Origin: Rhodoferax sp.
GTDB taxonomy: Bacteria > Pseudomonadota > Gammaproteobacteria > Burkholderiales > Burkholderiaceae_C
NCBI GenBank assembly: GCA_024235935.1
Contig: JACKLL010000012.1
Span: 1 to 64,000, forward strand
DNA length: 64,000 nt
Reading direction: 5' to 3'
The translations under genes and the position numbers were made by a program. Below, piece after piece: positions 63,630 through 64,000 of this stretch. The notes under the pieces are model-generated. The model saw only the letters and a program-made list of their open reading frames with translations, did not search any database and had not been told where the DNA came from. Positions within the stretch are counted from its first letter, which is position 1. Each line of letters opens with the position of its first letter.

Positions 63630-64000
63630 CTATCGCACGGTGACGCGGGTGACCTGCCAGATCGAGCGGCCATAGAACTGGTCCATCCGGGTTTCCGGCT
63701 TCTGGTCGAACGGATAGATCAGGAACAGCGGACCCTTGTCACGCACACCCAGCACCTTGCCGTCGATGCGCCGCGCCAGAATCGGTTCGTAACGCTCGGC
63801 GTCGCTGAAGGGAACGTCCACCGCATAGTCGTTCAGCGCCACCATGTGCAGCGTCTGCCCCGTGGCCCCCACCGCCTCCAGCACGGTTTTCAGGCGTGGG
63901 CCGCGAAAGGTCATCGGCTCCTTGAACCAGGGTGACCAGGTGCGGAACTCATGTGCCGGCAGGCTGTCGATCATCGCGGCGTCGAATGCGGCATCGTCGC
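63630..64000 (-). CDS. Molybdopterin-dependent oxidoreductase-like domain protein, partial
   Basis: C-terminal part of a gene whose start lies beyond the window: the frame stays open to 64000, and the sequence before the first visible ATG (DDAAFDAA) reads naturally into it. The visible WSPWFKEPMTFRGPRLKTVLE and DYAVDVPFSD, then LFLIYPFDQ, resemble the small molybdopterin-binding (SUOX/MsrP-like) domain proteins found beside GGDEF/EAL genes. The cofactor cysteine lies outside or is absent. Identity tentative. Confidence 0.65.
   Translation of the reverse strand, partial: DDAAFDAAMIDSLPAHEFRTWSPWFKEPMTFRGPRLKTVLEAVGATGQTLHMVALNDYAVDVPFSDAERYEPILARRIDGKVLGVRDKGPLFLIYPFDQKPETRMDQFYGRSIWQVTRVTVR

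Overview
The window looks like chromosomal DNA of a high-GC betaproteobacterium of the order Burkholderiales. Supporting signs are the split methionine synthase with an S-adenosylhomocysteine (SAH) riboswitch, four orphan Bug-type (tripartite tricarboxylate) periplasmic receptors, an NsrR/NnrS/FdxA nitric-oxide island, a LysR-GcdH-CoA-transferase glutarate locus, and G+C-rich intergenic repeats of a kind I associate with that order. I cannot name a genus. No rRNA, tRNA, CRISPR array, phage or transposase gene was seen.

Layout. 0.1-7.7 kb: small envelope and stress genes (DUF1328, a yqjD-yqjE-yqjK-like operon, an AsmA-family protein, a PRC-barrel protein, a duplicated periplasmic protein, a YihY/BrkB membrane protein) plus a PHB-depolymerase-type esterase. 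7.7-11.1 kb: a DUF3237 protein and an acetoacetyl-CoA synthetase interrupted in frame by an 84-bp tandem repeat. 11.2-16.4 kb: glutarate/glutaryl-CoA locus (LysR regulator, frameshifted gcdH, CaiB-type CoA-transferase) and an MFS transporter. 16.5-24.3 kb: glycine-zipper protein, msrA, msrB, TetR regulator, diheme cytochrome c and a large GAF/PAS/GGDEF/EAL protein. 24.3-29.5 kb: the two halves of MetH, separated by a Phd-like antitoxin/Zeta toxin pair; only the cobalamin-domain half carries the SAH riboswitch. 29.5-33.2 kb: alpha/beta hydrolase and a TRAP transporter. 33.3-35.3 kb: recQ.

35.3-44.0 kb: an aromatic meta-cleavage-type catabolic cluster (flavin hydroxylase, extradiol dioxygenase, FAH-family hydrolase, amidohydrolase, aldehyde dehydrogenase, HbpS/GlcG-like protein, Bug receptor) with a divergent LysR regulator. 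44.0-46.5 kb: nsrR divergent from nnrS-DUF2249-fdxA, with a textbook NsrR operator. 46.5-56.2 kb: a NicX-like metalloprotein plus Bug receptor divergent from a GntR regulator, a membrane protein, a sulfatase, two alpha/beta hydrolases around a third Bug receptor, and an amidase. 56.3-59.3 kb: a TyrR-like sigma-54 activator divergent from dadA, which has a perfect -24/-12 promoter. 59.4-64.0 kb: a small orphan protein, a fourth Bug receptor, a Crp/Fnr regulator, a second GGDEF/EAL protein and a partial molybdopterin-domain protein at the edge.

Overall this is a metabolically versatile soil- or water-type genome segment: uptake receptors (Bug, TRAP) sit beside catabolic enzymes and their dedicated regulators, interspersed with housekeeping genes (metH, recQ, msrAB). 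The most unusual sequence features are the repeat-invaded aacS, the toxin-antitoxin pair inside the metH locus, and a pair of inverted dispersed repeats that each start at a stop codon.
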